DNA from: JAIEPT01 sp038217425
Lineage (GTDB): Bacteria > Planctomycetota > Planctomycetia > Gemmatales > Gemmataceae
DNA: 60,866 bases
Direction: 5' to 3'
NCBI GenBank assembly: GCA_038217425.1
Contig: JBBQPM010000015.1
Span: forward strand, 1-60,866
The notes under the pieces were generated by a model. It ran no database searches. It was not told the DNA's origin and was given only the letters and a program-made list of their open reading frames with translations. A program made the translations under genes and the position numbers. Positions 1 through 10,701 of this stretch are shown in pieces. Within the stretch, counting starts at the first letter, position 1. Each line of letters starts with the position of its first letter.

Positions 1-206
1 GGCTCTAAAGATTTCCGGCCTGCGGTACGAAGGTTAAAAGTAGATGAAAGCGGCGAAACGGGTTGTATTTGCGGCCATGCCCGCGTACGATGGGTTATCG
101 ATTCCGAAATTGCGCCCGTTCCATTCGATGCCCTTGGCCCAAGGCCCTCGGCGAACCCGTAGCCACGTAACGGACAGACCGGCATTTCCCTGCAGGGATC
201 GGCTTC
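1..206. other. Leader region before the giant surface protein
   Basis: I see no convincing gene here. A plus-strand reading frame beginning near 44 runs into the giant gene in another frame and looks like chance. The stretch ends with a purine-rich GGGATCGG about 6 bases before the ATG at 207, which could serve as a weak ribosome binding site. The upstream gene is outside the window. Confidence 0.4.
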
Positions 207-3200
207 ATGACATCGTTTCACTTCCTTCGCTGGCTCCAAGGTCTCCTCCAGAAAAAAGGGCGAACCCGCAGGGCCGAGCCGATCACGCGCATGGCTCTGG
301 AGTTGCTGGAGGATCGCCTCACGCCTGCGATTTGGGACGGCGTCACGAACGCCGGCGTTCTCACCGCGAACAATAACTTCAACAACGCAGCCAACTGGGT
401 CGGCGACGTCGCTCCGCGCCCCGGCGAAGATCTCGCCTTCCCTGCCGGCGTCAACCCTGCCAAACTCGCCGTCGTCAATACCGGCGGCCTGCGCCCCAAT
501 TCGGTCGTCATCTCCGGCTCCGGCTACACCTTTAGCGGCAGCGCCCTCACCATCGGCAGCGGCGCCACCGGCTCGCTCATCGTCAACGCCGCCGGCTCGA
601 CCAATACCATCAATCTCCCCCTGAACCTCGGCAGCACCTCGAGCAACCAACAATTCATCACCGTCGGCGGACCCGGCGCCACCCTGATCATTAACGGCGT
701 CGTCTCCAGCGTCAGCGGCTTCAGCAACCCCATCACCAAGACCGGCCCGGGCGCCTTGGAGCTAAACGCGAACAACACGTTCACCAGTTCCTTCAACGTC
801 GCGGAAGGCATCGTGCGCATCGGCGCCCCCCGCGCCCTGGGTACCACCGTCGCCACCGCTGCCGATATCACCGACCGCAACCAGGTGACCTTCGTCCAGG
901 CCAACGCCCAGCTGCAAGTCGCCAACAATATTACGGTCGCCGAGCACGTCATCCTGAGCGGCATGGGCATCGGCAACGACGGCGCCCTGCTCGGTTACGG
1001 GGGCAACAACACCTGGTCCGGCCTCGTCGATATGGATAGCGACGCCAGCGTCGGAGCGTACGGCAATTCCACCCTCACCATCAGCGGGCGAATCGGCGAT
1101 TTCGGCCCGGGGTACGATCTCTACAAGTTCGGTTTCGGCGAAGTCGTCTTCGACCCCGTCGCCAACGCCGTCAAGAATCCGACGGGCGGCAATACCTATC
1201 GCGGCATCACCACCGTCGATCTGGGCACCCTCACGATTCGTCATAACCTCGCCCTGGGTGCCGCCAACGGCACCGCCTTCACCCGCACCGTCGTGAACGC
1301 CTCGCCCCTGGGCCTGGGGAATGGCACCTTGAGGCTTTCGCCCCGAACCGGCAACCTCACCATCGTCAATGAACTGCTGGAACTCAACGGCTTCGGGGTT
1401 CAAAACGGCACCGTCGGCGCCCTGTGGAGCGATGGCGGCAACAACGTCTGGACCGGCGGCGTCGTGCTCGGCAGCCCCCTCCCCATCGGCTCCAATACCA
1501 GCATCGGCGTCAATGCCAACACCTCGCTCACCATCGACGGCGTCGTGCAGAACAACGGCATCACGTACCGCGGCAATCCGGCAAAGCCCATTTTCGCCAT
1601 CGACAAGCTCCTTCCCGGCAAGCTCATCTTCACCAACGCCAACACCTACGGCGGTCGAACCACGGTCGCGTGCGGCACCCTGAACATCCGCGACTCCAGC
1701 GCCCTCGGCGCGCTGCCCAACGGGACGGTCTCGGGCATTGCGTTCTTCGGCGACACCGTCGTCATGGCCGGCGCCGCCCTCGAACTCGAGATGGATGCGA
1801 TCAACGATCGCCTGGCGACCAACGTCCCCACGCCCAACTGGAACGGCGTCAACAACACCGTCGCCAACTGGGCCGCCGACTACGCCGGCAAAAACAACCG
1901 CAGCCTCTTCATCCGCGAACGCCTGTTCCTCAACGGCGACGGCTTCGCGGGGGCCAACGGCGCCTTGCGCAACATCTCCGGACGCAACGACTGGAACGGC
2001 ACGATCAACCTCAACTCCACTTCCGCCATCGGCGTCGGGGCTGACCTGTCCGGCATCTACGAAACGCCCTCCGCCAATACCGCCATCACGGCCATCCTCA
2101 ATCAGCTCACCATTTCCGGCGTCGTCTCCAGCACCACGACCTTTAACGACGAAGTTCAGTCGCTCCAACTCTCGACCGTACTGAACGACCTCGCGGGGAC
2201 GTACACGCTTACCTTTGCGGGCGCCACCACCGCGGCGATCGATCTGACGATGACGACCGCCAATGTGCAGAGCATACTCGAACAGCTGCCGACCATCGGC
2301 ACGGGCAACGTGCTCGTGACCGGAACGCAGGCGGTCGGCGTCGGCGGTTCGTTCTTGATCACTTTTCAGAACTTGCTGGCCGGCACGAACGTCGCACAGA
2401 TGACCATCGATAGCACGAATCTCACCGGCACCACCCTCACCGCCAACTTGTTTACGCCAACCCAGGGCGGCGTGACTCCCACCTACGCCGATCTCATCAA
2501 GGTATTACCGGGCGAGTTGGTCCTGGCGCCGGGCGGGCTGACGTCGATCACCTCGGCTCTCCCCGCGGTACAGGCCCAGGCGATCAATACCTACACGGGC
2601 AATACCACGATCCAGCAGGGCTGGATCACCATCAAAAACAACATGTCCCTGGGGGGCAGACGCAGCGGCCTCGGCGATACCGCTCAATCCTTCACCACCG
2701 TCGAGAACGGGGCGGCTCTCCATCTGCGCCCCTACTTCGGTCAGGATCTGCAAGTCCCCGAACATCTCAGGCTCTCCGGCTTCGGCATCAACCGCACCTT
2801 CGGCAATCAGACCGGATTGGCGAACAACTTCCTCACCAAGGGCGCCCTGCTCAGCCTCCGCGGCAACAATACCATCGGCAACAGCACCTTCCTGGCAGAC
2901 ATCCACCTGATTGGCAGCGTCGGCATCGGCGTCGAATACATCCCCGCCACGCCCGCCAACGTCTCCATCTACGGCATCCAGGGCGGCACCAACCTGACGA
3001 TCGCCGCCCCCTCCAACAGCAGCCTCACGTTTAACGCCACTATCAGTGAGAGCGCTCTCAACTCCGGCTTCACCAAGCTCGGCAGCCAACGGCTTACCCT
3101 CAACGGCGACGGGTACTACGGCGGCAACGTCACGGTGCAGGAAGGCGTCCTCCGCATCAGCAACGACAGCGCACTGGGATTGCCCGATCATGCGGCCGGC

Positions 3201-6200
3201 AATACCACGGTCGGCGGCACGACCGTCGTCGCCGGCGCCGCCCTCGAGTTCGCACCCCAGCGCACCTCCTATACCGGCGGCATCAGCTCCGGCGCCCAGA
3301 TCGGAGCCGAAACTCTCCGCATCCAGAGTACGGGCTACCTCGACAACAAAGGCCCGGGCGGCAACGCCACCCTCCAGGGCGGCGGTACCATCGCCCCGGT
3401 CACCGTCCTCGGCGAAGACCACGTCTGGCGCGGCAACATCGTCCTCGAAGCCGCCAACGTCACCATCGAAACACCCACGAACGCGCGCATCCAAATCCAC
3501 GGCAACGTCTCCGGCCCCGGCGCCATCTACAAGTCCGGCAACGGCACGCTCGTCCTCTCAGGATTTAATACCTACACCGGACTCACCACCGTCGCCCAGG
3601 GTATTCTCGGCGTGCATTCTTCCGCCGCGCTGGGCAGTCCCGTTAACGGTACCATCGTACAGAACAACGCGACCCTCGAGATTCAGGGCGAGATCACCGT
3701 CGCCGGCGAGGCCCTCACGGTCCTAGGGAACGGCTACGCCACCACCGGGACTATTCAGGCGGACAATCGCTGGTTCGCCCAGGGCCCCGCGCCGGTCCCG
3801 AACGGCCTCACTCCCGGCAACCTGTCGACCGCTGGACGCATCAACGGCATCGTCGTCGATCCGAGCGACCCCGACACGATGTACGTCGCCGCGTCGGGCG
3901 GCGGCGCGTGGAAGACCAAGAGCGGCGGCATCACCTGGGAGCCCCTGTTCGACCAGGTCGCCGACAACTTCGCCAACAACCAAACGCTCGTCATGAGCAT
4001 GCAGATCGGCTCGATCGCCATCGATCCGACCGACCCGCGCATCCTGTACGTCGGCACGGGTCAAGATCACGGCGCGGCTTTGAGAAACGGGGGCGTAGGC
4101 GTCTATCGCTCGACCGACTCGGGCAAAACCTGGGCGCCGCTCAACAACACCACCCCCGCGCCGGTTACCGGCATCGTCACCAACCCGCTCGTGGGGGGCG
4201 CCGTCACCAAGGTCATCGTTGATCCGCTCAACCCCAACACCATCTATGTTTCCGTCAGCAGCCAGGTCGTCGGCGGCGTGGCCAGCGCCGGCGGCGTCTG
4301 GCGCTACACCATCGGCGGCGATTGGTTCAACCTCACTGCCGGCGCCACGGTCGCGCCGACTTCCGCGCAGTATGCCGCCGGCGCGGACATCGCGACCCTG
4401 CCCGGCACCGCCATCGGGGGCCGCTACACCGATATTTTGTTACTCAATACTCCCAACCCCCTGTTTCCGACCTCGTTCCGCACGCTCTACATCGGCCTGG
4501 GGGGGGTGGCGGAGAACGGCGTCTTCTGGACCGATCCCGATAATCCCACCGGCGCCGTCCAGCCGACCTGGCGCGCGAACGGCCTGGGCGCCTTCCCCAA
4601 CTTCCGCACCGCCGCCGGCAACGGCGTAGCCCTGAACGGGAACGTCAGCGACGTCAAACTGGCCGGGTTCGTCGACGCCCAAGGCAACGCCCGAGTCTGG
4701 GCTTCGATGCAGGCGACCACGGGAGCGACCTCGTTGGTTTTCACCACTGCCGTCCCCCCCACGCCGACGACTCCCTGGGTTTACGCCGGCACCACCTGGT
4801 TCAACGCCGCCACCACCCCCATTCCCGGCGCCGTCACCGCCACCACGCTCCTGGCCCCTCTCAACGATTACCTGGGGGGCAACGGCGATTACTCCAACGC
4901 CATCGTCGCCACCTCCCTCACCGAGTTCTATGTCGGCGGCAGCAACTACCTCGTCCGCCATGCATTTGGCGGAGTCACCAACTACACCGACATCACGACC
5001 GCCTCCGGAGTCGGTCCCCACGTCGATCCCCACACCATCGCCATTCGCCGTCCCGCGGCCGGTTCGACGAGTCCTGTGTCCATCGTCTGGGGGAATGACG
5101 GCGGCGTTTACGATTTCGTCCCCTCGGCTGACACGTGGACCTCGGTCAACGGCAACCTCGAAACGTCCATCGTTCAAAGCGTCGCTCCCGCCGTTTCCGA
5201 TTTCACCTCCTCGCTGGCTTCCACACAGGCCAACGGCATCGTGCAAATCGCCGGTTCCGTCCCCGCCGGGAACCATACCTGGCCCGGCACGCTCGTCAAC
5301 GACGGCGACAACGGCAAAATCCTCCGCGATCCCCGCGATCCCAACATCCTCTACCACGTCAAAAACGTGGCCGGCATCATCACCGTCGAAATGTCCACGA
5401 CCGGCGGCGCGCTCGGCAGCTGGACTTCGCTCCCCGCGCCGGCCCTTCTCGAATTGCCCAGTACCTTGACGCCGCTCGTGCTCGATCAGCAAAACACCAA
5501 TCGCCTCATCACCGTCAACACCGTGGGGCTGACGACTGGCCTTGTCGAGCTGTTCTTGCAGAACGGCACCTGGAACATGTATTCGCTCAACGCGTCGCAA
5601 AACGTCCGCGCCGTCGCCATCTCCGAGTACCAGGGCGCCTACCGCGACGACGCCTCCTTCCTCCGCGCCGTCGCGCCCGATTTCGGCGCCAGCGCGTACG
5701 ACCCCGACACCATTTACTTCGTCAACAACAACTCGCGCATCCTCAACGTCTCCAAGAACCATGGCCGAACCTGGGTGGCGCGCAACACCCTCTTGGCCGG
5801 CGCCTACGGCATCAGCGACCTCGTCGTCGACCCGCGCAACCGCGACTTCATCTACGCCGTCAGCGATACGCCAGGCAACGTCCCCAAGGTGCAATTTTCG
5901 CGTTCCGCAGGCCTGACCAACACCTGGCAGAACCTGACGTTCAACCTGAATCAGTTCGCGAACCTCGTCGTTCATAAGATCGTGCTCGATCCGCGCAGCC
6001 CCAATGCGCTACCGCTCCTCAGCAATCCCACGACCGCCAACTACGACGGCGCCGACATCTACATCGGTACCAACGTCGGCGTCTTCAAGCTCACCGCCGA
6101 CACGATCACCGGCGTGCGCAACCTCTGGCAGCGCGTCGGCGAAGGACTTCCGCAGGTCGGCATCAACGACATGGTGCTCAATCCCGCGCTCAACACCCTC

Positions 6201-9200
6201 ACCGTCGCCACCTTCGGCCGAGGCGTGTTCACCATTCGCCTCAACCCGCAAGATATCCAGCCCGGCGCCATCCGCGTCGTTTCCGGAACCTCCGTCTGGA
6301 CCGGACCGATCACGTTGGTCGGCGACACCACCCTCGCTACCCAGGGCTCCAGCGGCCTGGCGGACACGAAGTGGTCCGCGCAGCTTACCGTACTCGGGGC
6401 CATCAGCGGCTCGGCGAACATCACCAAGGAAGGTTCGGGCAAACTCATCCTCGCCGGGCCCAACACCTTCGCCGGCAATATCAGCATCGCCAACGGCACC
6501 ATCAAGACGCGGCACAACAGCGCCCTGGGCAGCACCTCCAACAACCTCGACATCGGCGCCAGCGGAGCCCTCGAACTGGAAAACTCCATCTCCCTCGGCA
6601 ACATCACCCTCCGCGGCAACGGCTTCGTGCAAAACTCGCATTACGCCGGCGCCATCCGCAACACCGCCAACGTCAACACTCTCAACGCCAACATCATTCT
6701 CGACGGCGGCACGGTTCGGCCGCCGTTCACCACCGCGGACATCTTGAACGCCATCCAGGTCGCCCCCTTCGACCCCGCCGACCTCGCACGCGGCATCGTC
6801 TTCACCGGCACTCCCCGCGTCACCATCGGCGTCGAGTCCGGCTCTCAGCTCACCATCAACGGAACCATCAGCGACCGCATCGGCGCCGGCTTTACTCTCG
6901 CTCCCTCCCTTGTTAAGGAGCTTTCCGGCAACCTCGTCTTTACCCAAAATAACACCTACACCGGCCGAACCTTCGTCAACGGCGGCTCCCTCGAAATCCG
7001 CGCCAATCAGGCCCTCGGCACCGCCGCAGCCGCCGGCGCCTTCGATACCTTCGTCTCCGAGGGCGCCGTGCTTCGCCTCGCCGGCAATATCACGGTCGCC
7101 GAGGCCCTTTCGCTCTCCGGCAATGCCAACCTCACCCGCGACACCGCCCTGCTCAACGTCTCGGGCAATAACACCGTCACCGGCAACATCACCGTCGGCA
7201 ACGTCGTCCAGGCATTCTCCCCCACCAGCCCCACCCTCGGCGCCACCGCGCAAACCGGCATCGACGTCGCCCTCGCCGGCGATACCCTCCGGCTTACCGG
7301 CGTGATCTCCGGAAATACCGCGACCACGGGCATCGACGCCAACAACAATTCCGTCGCCGTCAATGCGTTCGGCGTCCGCAAACTCGGACTGGGCGAACTT
7401 ATCCTCTCCGCGAATAACACCTATAACGGCGGCACCACCGTTCTCTCGGGCATCCTCCAGATCACCGATACCGGGACCATCGGCAACACCTTCCTCGCGG
7501 GCGGAACCATCGCCGGCAGCGGGAACCTCGGCACCCTGACGGGCCTCGCCATTCCCGGCAATCGCATTGAGCCCGGCGCCAGCGGCGGCATCGGCAACCT
7601 CCAACCCCGGAACACCGTTCTCAACAACAACACCACGTACAACGTTCGCATCGATCCCACCAGTAACGACCGCATTTCCGTGATCGGTACCATCAACCTG
7701 GCCAACGCTACCCTCTCCGTGAGCGCCACCGCAGCGTTCAATCCGTTCGACAGTTTCACGATCGTCTCCTCCACCGGCACTCGTTCCGGCACCTTCAACG
7801 CCGGCGCCACCACGATCACCTCGACCGACGGACAACTCTTCGACATCCTTTACACGGCGAACAGCGTCGTCTTGCGCCGCAATCGCGGAACATCGCAAGT
7901 CGGCACCATCACGACGGTGGCGAGTTCCGCCCCCGCCAGCCCCTCCAACCCCGGCGCCACGGTGACGTTCAACGTGCAAGTGCGCGCGAACGCCGTCGGC
8001 AACACGACCGTCGGCAACGCCGGCACCGTCACGCTGTTCAACAACGGCGTCCAGATCGCCGGGCCGACCGCCCTCAACGTCGCGGGCAACGTCGTCTTCA
8101 ACGTTCCCGGACTCGCCGTCGGCTCGCACAGCATCACCGCGCGATACAACGGCAACGCCGCGTTCATCACCAGCACCTCGGCGCCCTTCATTCACGTCGT
8201 CAACGGCAACCTGGCGACCGTTACGATCACTTCGACCAACTTGAATGCCCTCTACGGCGTGCCCGTAATCCAGGCGACCCTCACCCCGCCCGGCGCCTTG
8301 CCAACTCCCACCGGCAACGTCACCTTCACGATCACCCAGGGCACGATCGTCACAACGCGCGTCGCCACTCTCGTCGCCGGCGTCGCCACGCTGCCTGGAC
8401 CGCTGCTCGACGTCGGGACTTACACGATCACCGCCGACTATGTCGGCGACTCCACGTTCCGGCCGGTACTCGGTCCGTCGCTCACGCAAGTCGTCAACCA
8501 GGCGCCGACCTCGACGACGCTCGTTTCGTTCAACCCGTCAGGCGTCGGCGGCACGAACATCACCGCGACCGTCGCTGCCCCCGGCACCCCCGCGATTCCC
8601 GACGGCAGCATTACCTTCAACGTGGACGGAACGGACCTTCCGCCCGTCGCGCTCGTCGGCGGTATGGCCACGCTCACGCCGCCGCTGAGCGTCGGCGGGC
8701 CCTACGCGATCACCGCGACCTACACGGGAAATGCCAATTTCGGCGCCAGCGTCAGTGCCGGGCTCTCGCAACCAATCTCGGCCGACACGACCGTCACGAC
8801 GCTCACGACGTCTCCCGTCGGCGCCGGGTCCTTCGGTCAAGACGTCACCTTCACCGCGACCGTCACGCAGACCGCAGGCGCCACCGCGGCCGGAACAGTA
8901 AACTTTACCTACACCATCAACAGCGTCACCGCCGTCGTCCCCGTCGCACTTTCGGGCGGCGTGGCGTCCCTCACGATCCCCAACCCCGCGGTCGGCACGA
9001 TCATCTTCAGCGCCGATTACCTCGGCAACTCGGTCGCCGGCGCGAGTTCGTCCGGCATGCAAGCCTACTTCCAGAACGCCGCCAGTTCGACGCTCACGCT
9101 CACCGGCCCGGCCTTCGTCTTCGGCAGCAACAATGCCACGTTCGTCGCCAGCGTGACCAGCCCCTTCACCGCCGCGACCGGCAACGTCACCTTTTTCCTC

Positions 9201-9950
9201 GACGGCGTCCAGCAAGGCCTCCCCGTCCCGCTCAGCGCCGGATCCGCCAGCTTCACCGCCGGCAATTTCACGCTCGGCAATCGCATCCTCACCGCAGAAT
9301 TTGACGGGCTCGGCAACTTCGCAAACGCCACCCAGTCCGCGGCCTTCACCGTGATCGATTCCCCGCTCGCATTCACCGCGCTCCCCAGCACCCTTGCATC
9401 AGGCGCGTCCTTCGCCCCCCAGGTACAGGTTCTTACGCCCAGCGGTACCGTCGACACCGCCTTCACCGGCCCCGTCACCCTCGCCGTCCAGTCCGGACCG
9501 ACCGGCGGAACCCTGCGCGGCACGCTCACCGTCAATGCCGTCGCCGGCGTCGCCAATTTCTCCGGTCTCTCATTCGACCTCGTCGGTTCCTACGTCCTCA
9601 GCGCCGGCGCCCCCGGACTCGGCGCCCGCGTCGCGCCCCCCATCGACGTCACCATCAATACCATCCTCTTCACCACTTCCGGCTCCCAGCCCGTCAGCGG
9701 CTCCTTCGCCGTCACCCTGCGCGCCGTCGACGTGCTCGGCAACACCGTGACCTCCTTCGCCGGACCCGTCACGATCACCAAACTCTCCGGCCCCGGAAAC
9801 CTCACCGGCGGCGTCGGCGCGACGATGACCGCGGGCGTCGCGTCGCTGACCGATCTTCGCGTCAGCCAGGGAGGCACCTACACCTTCCGCATCACCGTCA
9901 ACGGCTTCGATATCTTCTTCACCTACCGAACCCTGGGCCGACTGCTGTAA
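207..9950 (+). CDS. Giant exported repeat protein: autotransporter-type beta-strand repeats, embedded beta-propeller, Ig-like repeats
   Basis: A 3247-residue protein. Residues 31-41 read LELLEDRLTPA, the motif found near the N terminus of many planctomycete exported proteins. About residues 42-1185 consist of glycine/asparagine-rich repeats of the autotransporter-associated beta-strand type (GNTYTG..T.V..G.L.I), predicting a long beta-helix. About 1190-2010 are different: BNR/Vps10-like sialidase repeats such as VDPSDPDTMYVAASGGGAWK and STDSGKTW, predicting a beta-propeller. Beta-helix repeats resume to about 2560, then come bacterial Ig-like repeats to about 3050 (TATYTGNANFG, ITARYNGNAAF) and two filamin- or invasin-like segments. 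I see no C-terminal autotransporter barrel, LPXTG or PEP-CTERM anchor; the end is FFTYRTLGRLL. A large adhesin or surface-layer role is inferred. An alternative start at the Met of MALELLEDR (residue 29) would leave only a short tail before the motif. Confidence 0.85.
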   Translation: MTSFHFLRWLQGLLQKKGRTRRAEPITRMALELLEDRLTPAIWDGVTNAGVLTANNNFNNAANWVGDVAPRPGEDLAFPAGVNPAKLAVVNTGGLRPNSVVISGSGYTFSGSALTIGSGATGSLIVNAAGSTNTINLPLNLGSTSSNQQFITVGGPGATLIINGVVSSVSGFSNPITKTGPGALELNANNTFTSSFNVAEGIVRIGAPRALGTTVATAADITDRNQVTFVQANAQLQVANNITVAEHVILSGMGIGNDGALLGYGGNNTWSGLVDMDSDASVGAYGNSTLTISGRIGDFGPGYDLYKFGFGEVVFDPVANAVKNPTGGNTYRGITTVDLGTLTIRHNLALGAANGTAFTRTVVNASPLGLGNGTLRLSPRTGNLTIVNELLELNGFGVQNGTVGALWSDGGNNVWTGGVVLGSPLPIGSNTSIGVNANTSLTIDGVVQNNGITYRGNPAKPIFAIDKLLPGKLIFTNANTYGGRTTVACGTLNIRDSSALGALPNGTVSGIAFFGDTVVMAGAALELEMDAINDRLATNVPTPNWNGVNNTVANWAADYAGKNNRSLFIRERLFLNGDGFAGANGALRNISGRNDWNGTINLNSTSAIGVGADLSGIYETPSANTAITAILNQLTISGVVSSTTTFNDEVQSLQLSTVLNDLAGTYTLTFAGATTAAIDLTMTTANVQSILEQLPTIGTGNVLVTGTQAVGVGGSFLITFQNLLAGTNVAQMTIDSTNLTGTTLTANLFTPTQGGVTPTYADLIKVLPGELVLAPGGLTSITSALPAVQAQAINTYTGNTTIQQGWITIKNNMSLGGRRSGLGDTAQSFTTVENGAALHLRPYFGQDLQVPEHLRLSGFGINRTFGNQTGLANNFLTKGALLSLRGNNTIGNSTFLADIHLIGSVGIGVEYIPATPANVSIYGIQGGTNLTIAAPSNSSLTFNATISESALNSGFTKLGSQRLTLNGDGYYGGNVTVQEGVLRISNDSALGLPDHAAGNTTVGGTTVVAGAALEFAPQRTSYTGGISSGAQIGAETLRIQSTGYLDNKGPGGNATLQGGGTIAPVTVLGEDHVWRGNIVLEAANVTIETPTNARIQIHGNVSGPGAIYKSGNGTLVLSGFNTYTGLTTVAQGILGVHSSAALGSPVNGTIVQNNATLEIQGEITVAGEALTVLGNGYATTGTIQADNRWFAQGPAPVPNGLTPGNLSTAGRINGIVVDPSDPDTMYVAASGGGAWKTKSGGITWEPLFDQVADNFANNQTLVMSMQIGSIAIDPTDPRILYVGTGQDHGAALRNGGVGVYRSTDSGKTWAPLNNTTPAPVTGIVTNPLVGGAVTKVIVDPLNPNTIYVSVSSQVVGGVASAGGVWRYTIGGDWFNLTAGATVAPTSAQYAAGADIATLPGTAIGGRYTDILLLNTPNPLFPTSFRTLYIGLGGVAENGVFWTDPDNPTGAVQPTWRANGLGAFPNFRTAAGNGVALNGNVSDVKLAGFVDAQGNARVWASMQATTGATSLVFTTAVPPTPTTPWVYAGTTWFNAATTPIPGAVTATTLLAPLNDYLGGNGDYSNAIVATSLTEFYVGGSNYLVRHAFGGVTNYTDITTASGVGPHVDPHTIAIRRPAAGSTSPVSIVWGNDGGVYDFVPSADTWTSVNGNLETSIVQSVAPAVSDFTSSLASTQANGIVQIAGSVPAGNHTWPGTLVNDGDNGKILRDPRDPNILYHVKNVAGIITVEMSTTGGALGSWTSLPAPALLELPSTLTPLVLDQQNTNRLITVNTVGLTTGLVELFLQNGTWNMYSLNASQNVRAVAISEYQGAYRDDASFLRAVAPDFGASAYDPDTIYFVNNNSRILNVSKNHGRTWVARNTLLAGAYGISDLVVDPRNRDFIYAVSDTPGNVPKVQFSRSAGLTNTWQNLTFNLNQFANLVVHKIVLDPRSPNALPLLSNPTTANYDGADIYIGTNVGVFKLTADTITGVRNLWQRVGEGLPQVGINDMVLNPALNTLTVATFGRGVFTIRLNPQDIQPGAIRVVSGTSVWTGPITLVGDTTLATQGSSGLADTKWSAQLTVLGAISGSANITKEGSGKLILAGPNTFAGNISIANGTIKTRHNSALGSTSNNLDIGASGALELENSISLGNITLRGNGFVQNSHYAGAIRNTANVNTLNANIILDGGTVRPPFTTADILNAIQVAPFDPADLARGIVFTGTPRVTIGVESGSQLTINGTISDRIGAGFTLAPSLVKELSGNLVFTQNNTYTGRTFVNGGSLEIRANQALGTAAAAGAFDTFVSEGAVLRLAGNITVAEALSLSGNANLTRDTALLNVSGNNTVTGNITVGNVVQAFSPTSPTLGATAQTGIDVALAGDTLRLTGVISGNTATTGIDANNNSVAVNAFGVRKLGLGELILSANNTYNGGTTVLSGILQITDTGTIGNTFLAGGTIAGSGNLGTLTGLAIPGNRIEPGASGGIGNLQPRNTVLNNNTTYNVRIDPTSNDRISVIGTINLANATLSVSATAAFNPFDSFTIVSSTGTRSGTFNAGATTITSTDGQLFDILYTANSVVLRRNRGTSQVGTITTVASSAPASPSNPGATVTFNVQVRANAVGNTTVGNAGTVTLFNNGVQIAGPTALNVAGNVVFNVPGLAVGSHSITARYNGNAAFITSTSAPFIHVVNGNLATVTITSTNLNALYGVPVIQATLTPPGALPTPTGNVTFTITQGTIVTTRVATLVAGVATLPGPLLDVGTYTITADYVGDSTFRPVLGPSLTQVVNQAPTSTTLVSFNPSGVGGTNITATVAAPGTPAIPDGSITFNVDGTDLPPVALVGGMATLTPPLSVGGPYAITATYTGNANFGASVSAGLSQPISADTTVTTLTTSPVGAGSFGQDVTFTATVTQTAGATAAGTVNFTYTINSVTAVVPVALSGGVASLTIPNPAVGTIIFSADYLGNSVAGASSSGMQAYFQNAASSTLTLTGPAFVFGSNNATFVASVTSPFTAATGNVTFFLDGVQQGLPVPLSAGSASFTAGNFTLGNRILTAEFDGLGNFANATQSAAFTVIDSPLAFTALPSTLASGASFAPQVQVLTPSGTVDTAFTGPVTLAVQSGPTGGTLRGTLTVNAVAGVANFSGLSFDLVGSYVLSAGAPGLGARVAPPIDVTINTILFTTSGSQPVSGSFAVTLRAVDVLGNTVTSFAGPVTITKLSGPGNLTGGVGATMTAGVASLTDLRVSQGGTYTFRITVNGFDIFFTYRTLGRLL

Positions 9951-9999
9951 CGCCCGGCGTTTTGCCCGTGTCGATGCTCGTACGTTCAATGGTCTCGTC

Positions 10000-10665
10000 A
10001 TGCCCGAAATGCTCGCCGTCCTTATTTCCGGCGGTCTGGATAGCGCCATCCTGCTGGGCGACGCCCTGCGCCGCGGGGCCGTGGCGCAGCCGATCTTCAT
10101 GCGCTGCGGCCTCTCGTGGGAAGGCGTCGAACTCGAGTATCTGCGCCGATTTCTCGCTGCTCTGGCGCGGCCGGAACTCAGGCCGCTCGTAATCCTCGAT
10201 CAACCGGTCGCCGACGTCTACGGCAATCACTGGAGCGTCACCGGCCGAGGCGTCCCCGGCGCCCGCGACCCGGACGAGGCGGTTTTTTTGCCGGGTCGAA
10301 ACGTGATGCTGCTCGCCAAGTCTCTCTTGTGGTGCCAACTGCACGGCTGGCCCGTGCTGGCCCTGGGGTCGCTGCAGACGAATCCGTTTCCCGACGCGAC
10401 GCCGGAGTTTTTCACCGGGATGGCGCAGATCGTAAACTCGGCAATGCGCGGCCACGTCTCGGTGTCGCTGCCATTGGGCGGCATGAAGAAAGAAGCCGTG
10501 ATGCGCCGGGGCGAGGGATTGCCGCTGGGCCACACGTTCTCGTGCATCCAGCCCCAACGCGGCTTGCATTGCGGCACGTGCAACAAGTGCGGCGAGCGCC
10601 AGGCGGCATTTGCGAGTGCGGAGATGATCGATCCGACGATTTACGCTGCACGCGGGCCATCATGA
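10000..10665 (+). CDS. queC: 7-cyano-7-deazaguanine synthase (QueC-like)
   Basis: A 221-residue protein predicted to convert 7-carboxy-7-deazaguanine to preQ0 with ATP and ammonia, a cytoplasmic step in queuosine biosynthesis. The PP-loop ATP-binding motif SGGLDS is at residues 10-15. A C-terminal zinc site with Cys182, Cys191, Cys194 and Cys197 has the C-x8-C-x2-C-x2-C spacing of QueC. Length is close to the 231 residues of E. coli QueC. The gene starts 50 bases after the giant ORF on the same strand, and no queD, queE or queF is in the window. The start could be Met1 or Met4. Middle-region similarity to typical QueC is modest, so a specialised QueC-like ligase is possible. Confidence 0.82.
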   Translation: MPEMLAVLISGGLDSAILLGDALRRGAVAQPIFMRCGLSWEGVELEYLRRFLAALARPELRPLVILDQPVADVYGNHWSVTGRGVPGARDPDEAVFLPGRNVMLLAKSLLWCQLHGWPVLALGSLQTNPFPDATPEFFTGMAQIVNSAMRGHVSVSLPLGGMKKEAVMRRGEGLPLGHTFSCIQPQRGLHCGTCNKCGERQAAFASAEMIDPTIYAARGPS

Positions 10666-10701
10666 GACGTCGCCGATCCGACGTCCCACGCCGCCCCCTT
10701 C

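Noticed and set aside
762..2168. Long minus-strand frames antisense to the giant gene, also 2505-3500, 4440-5975 and 6009-8489
   Set aside because: They mirror the repetitive, GC-rich coding strand; their translations are Gly/Asp/Arg-rich and low in complexity and match no family.
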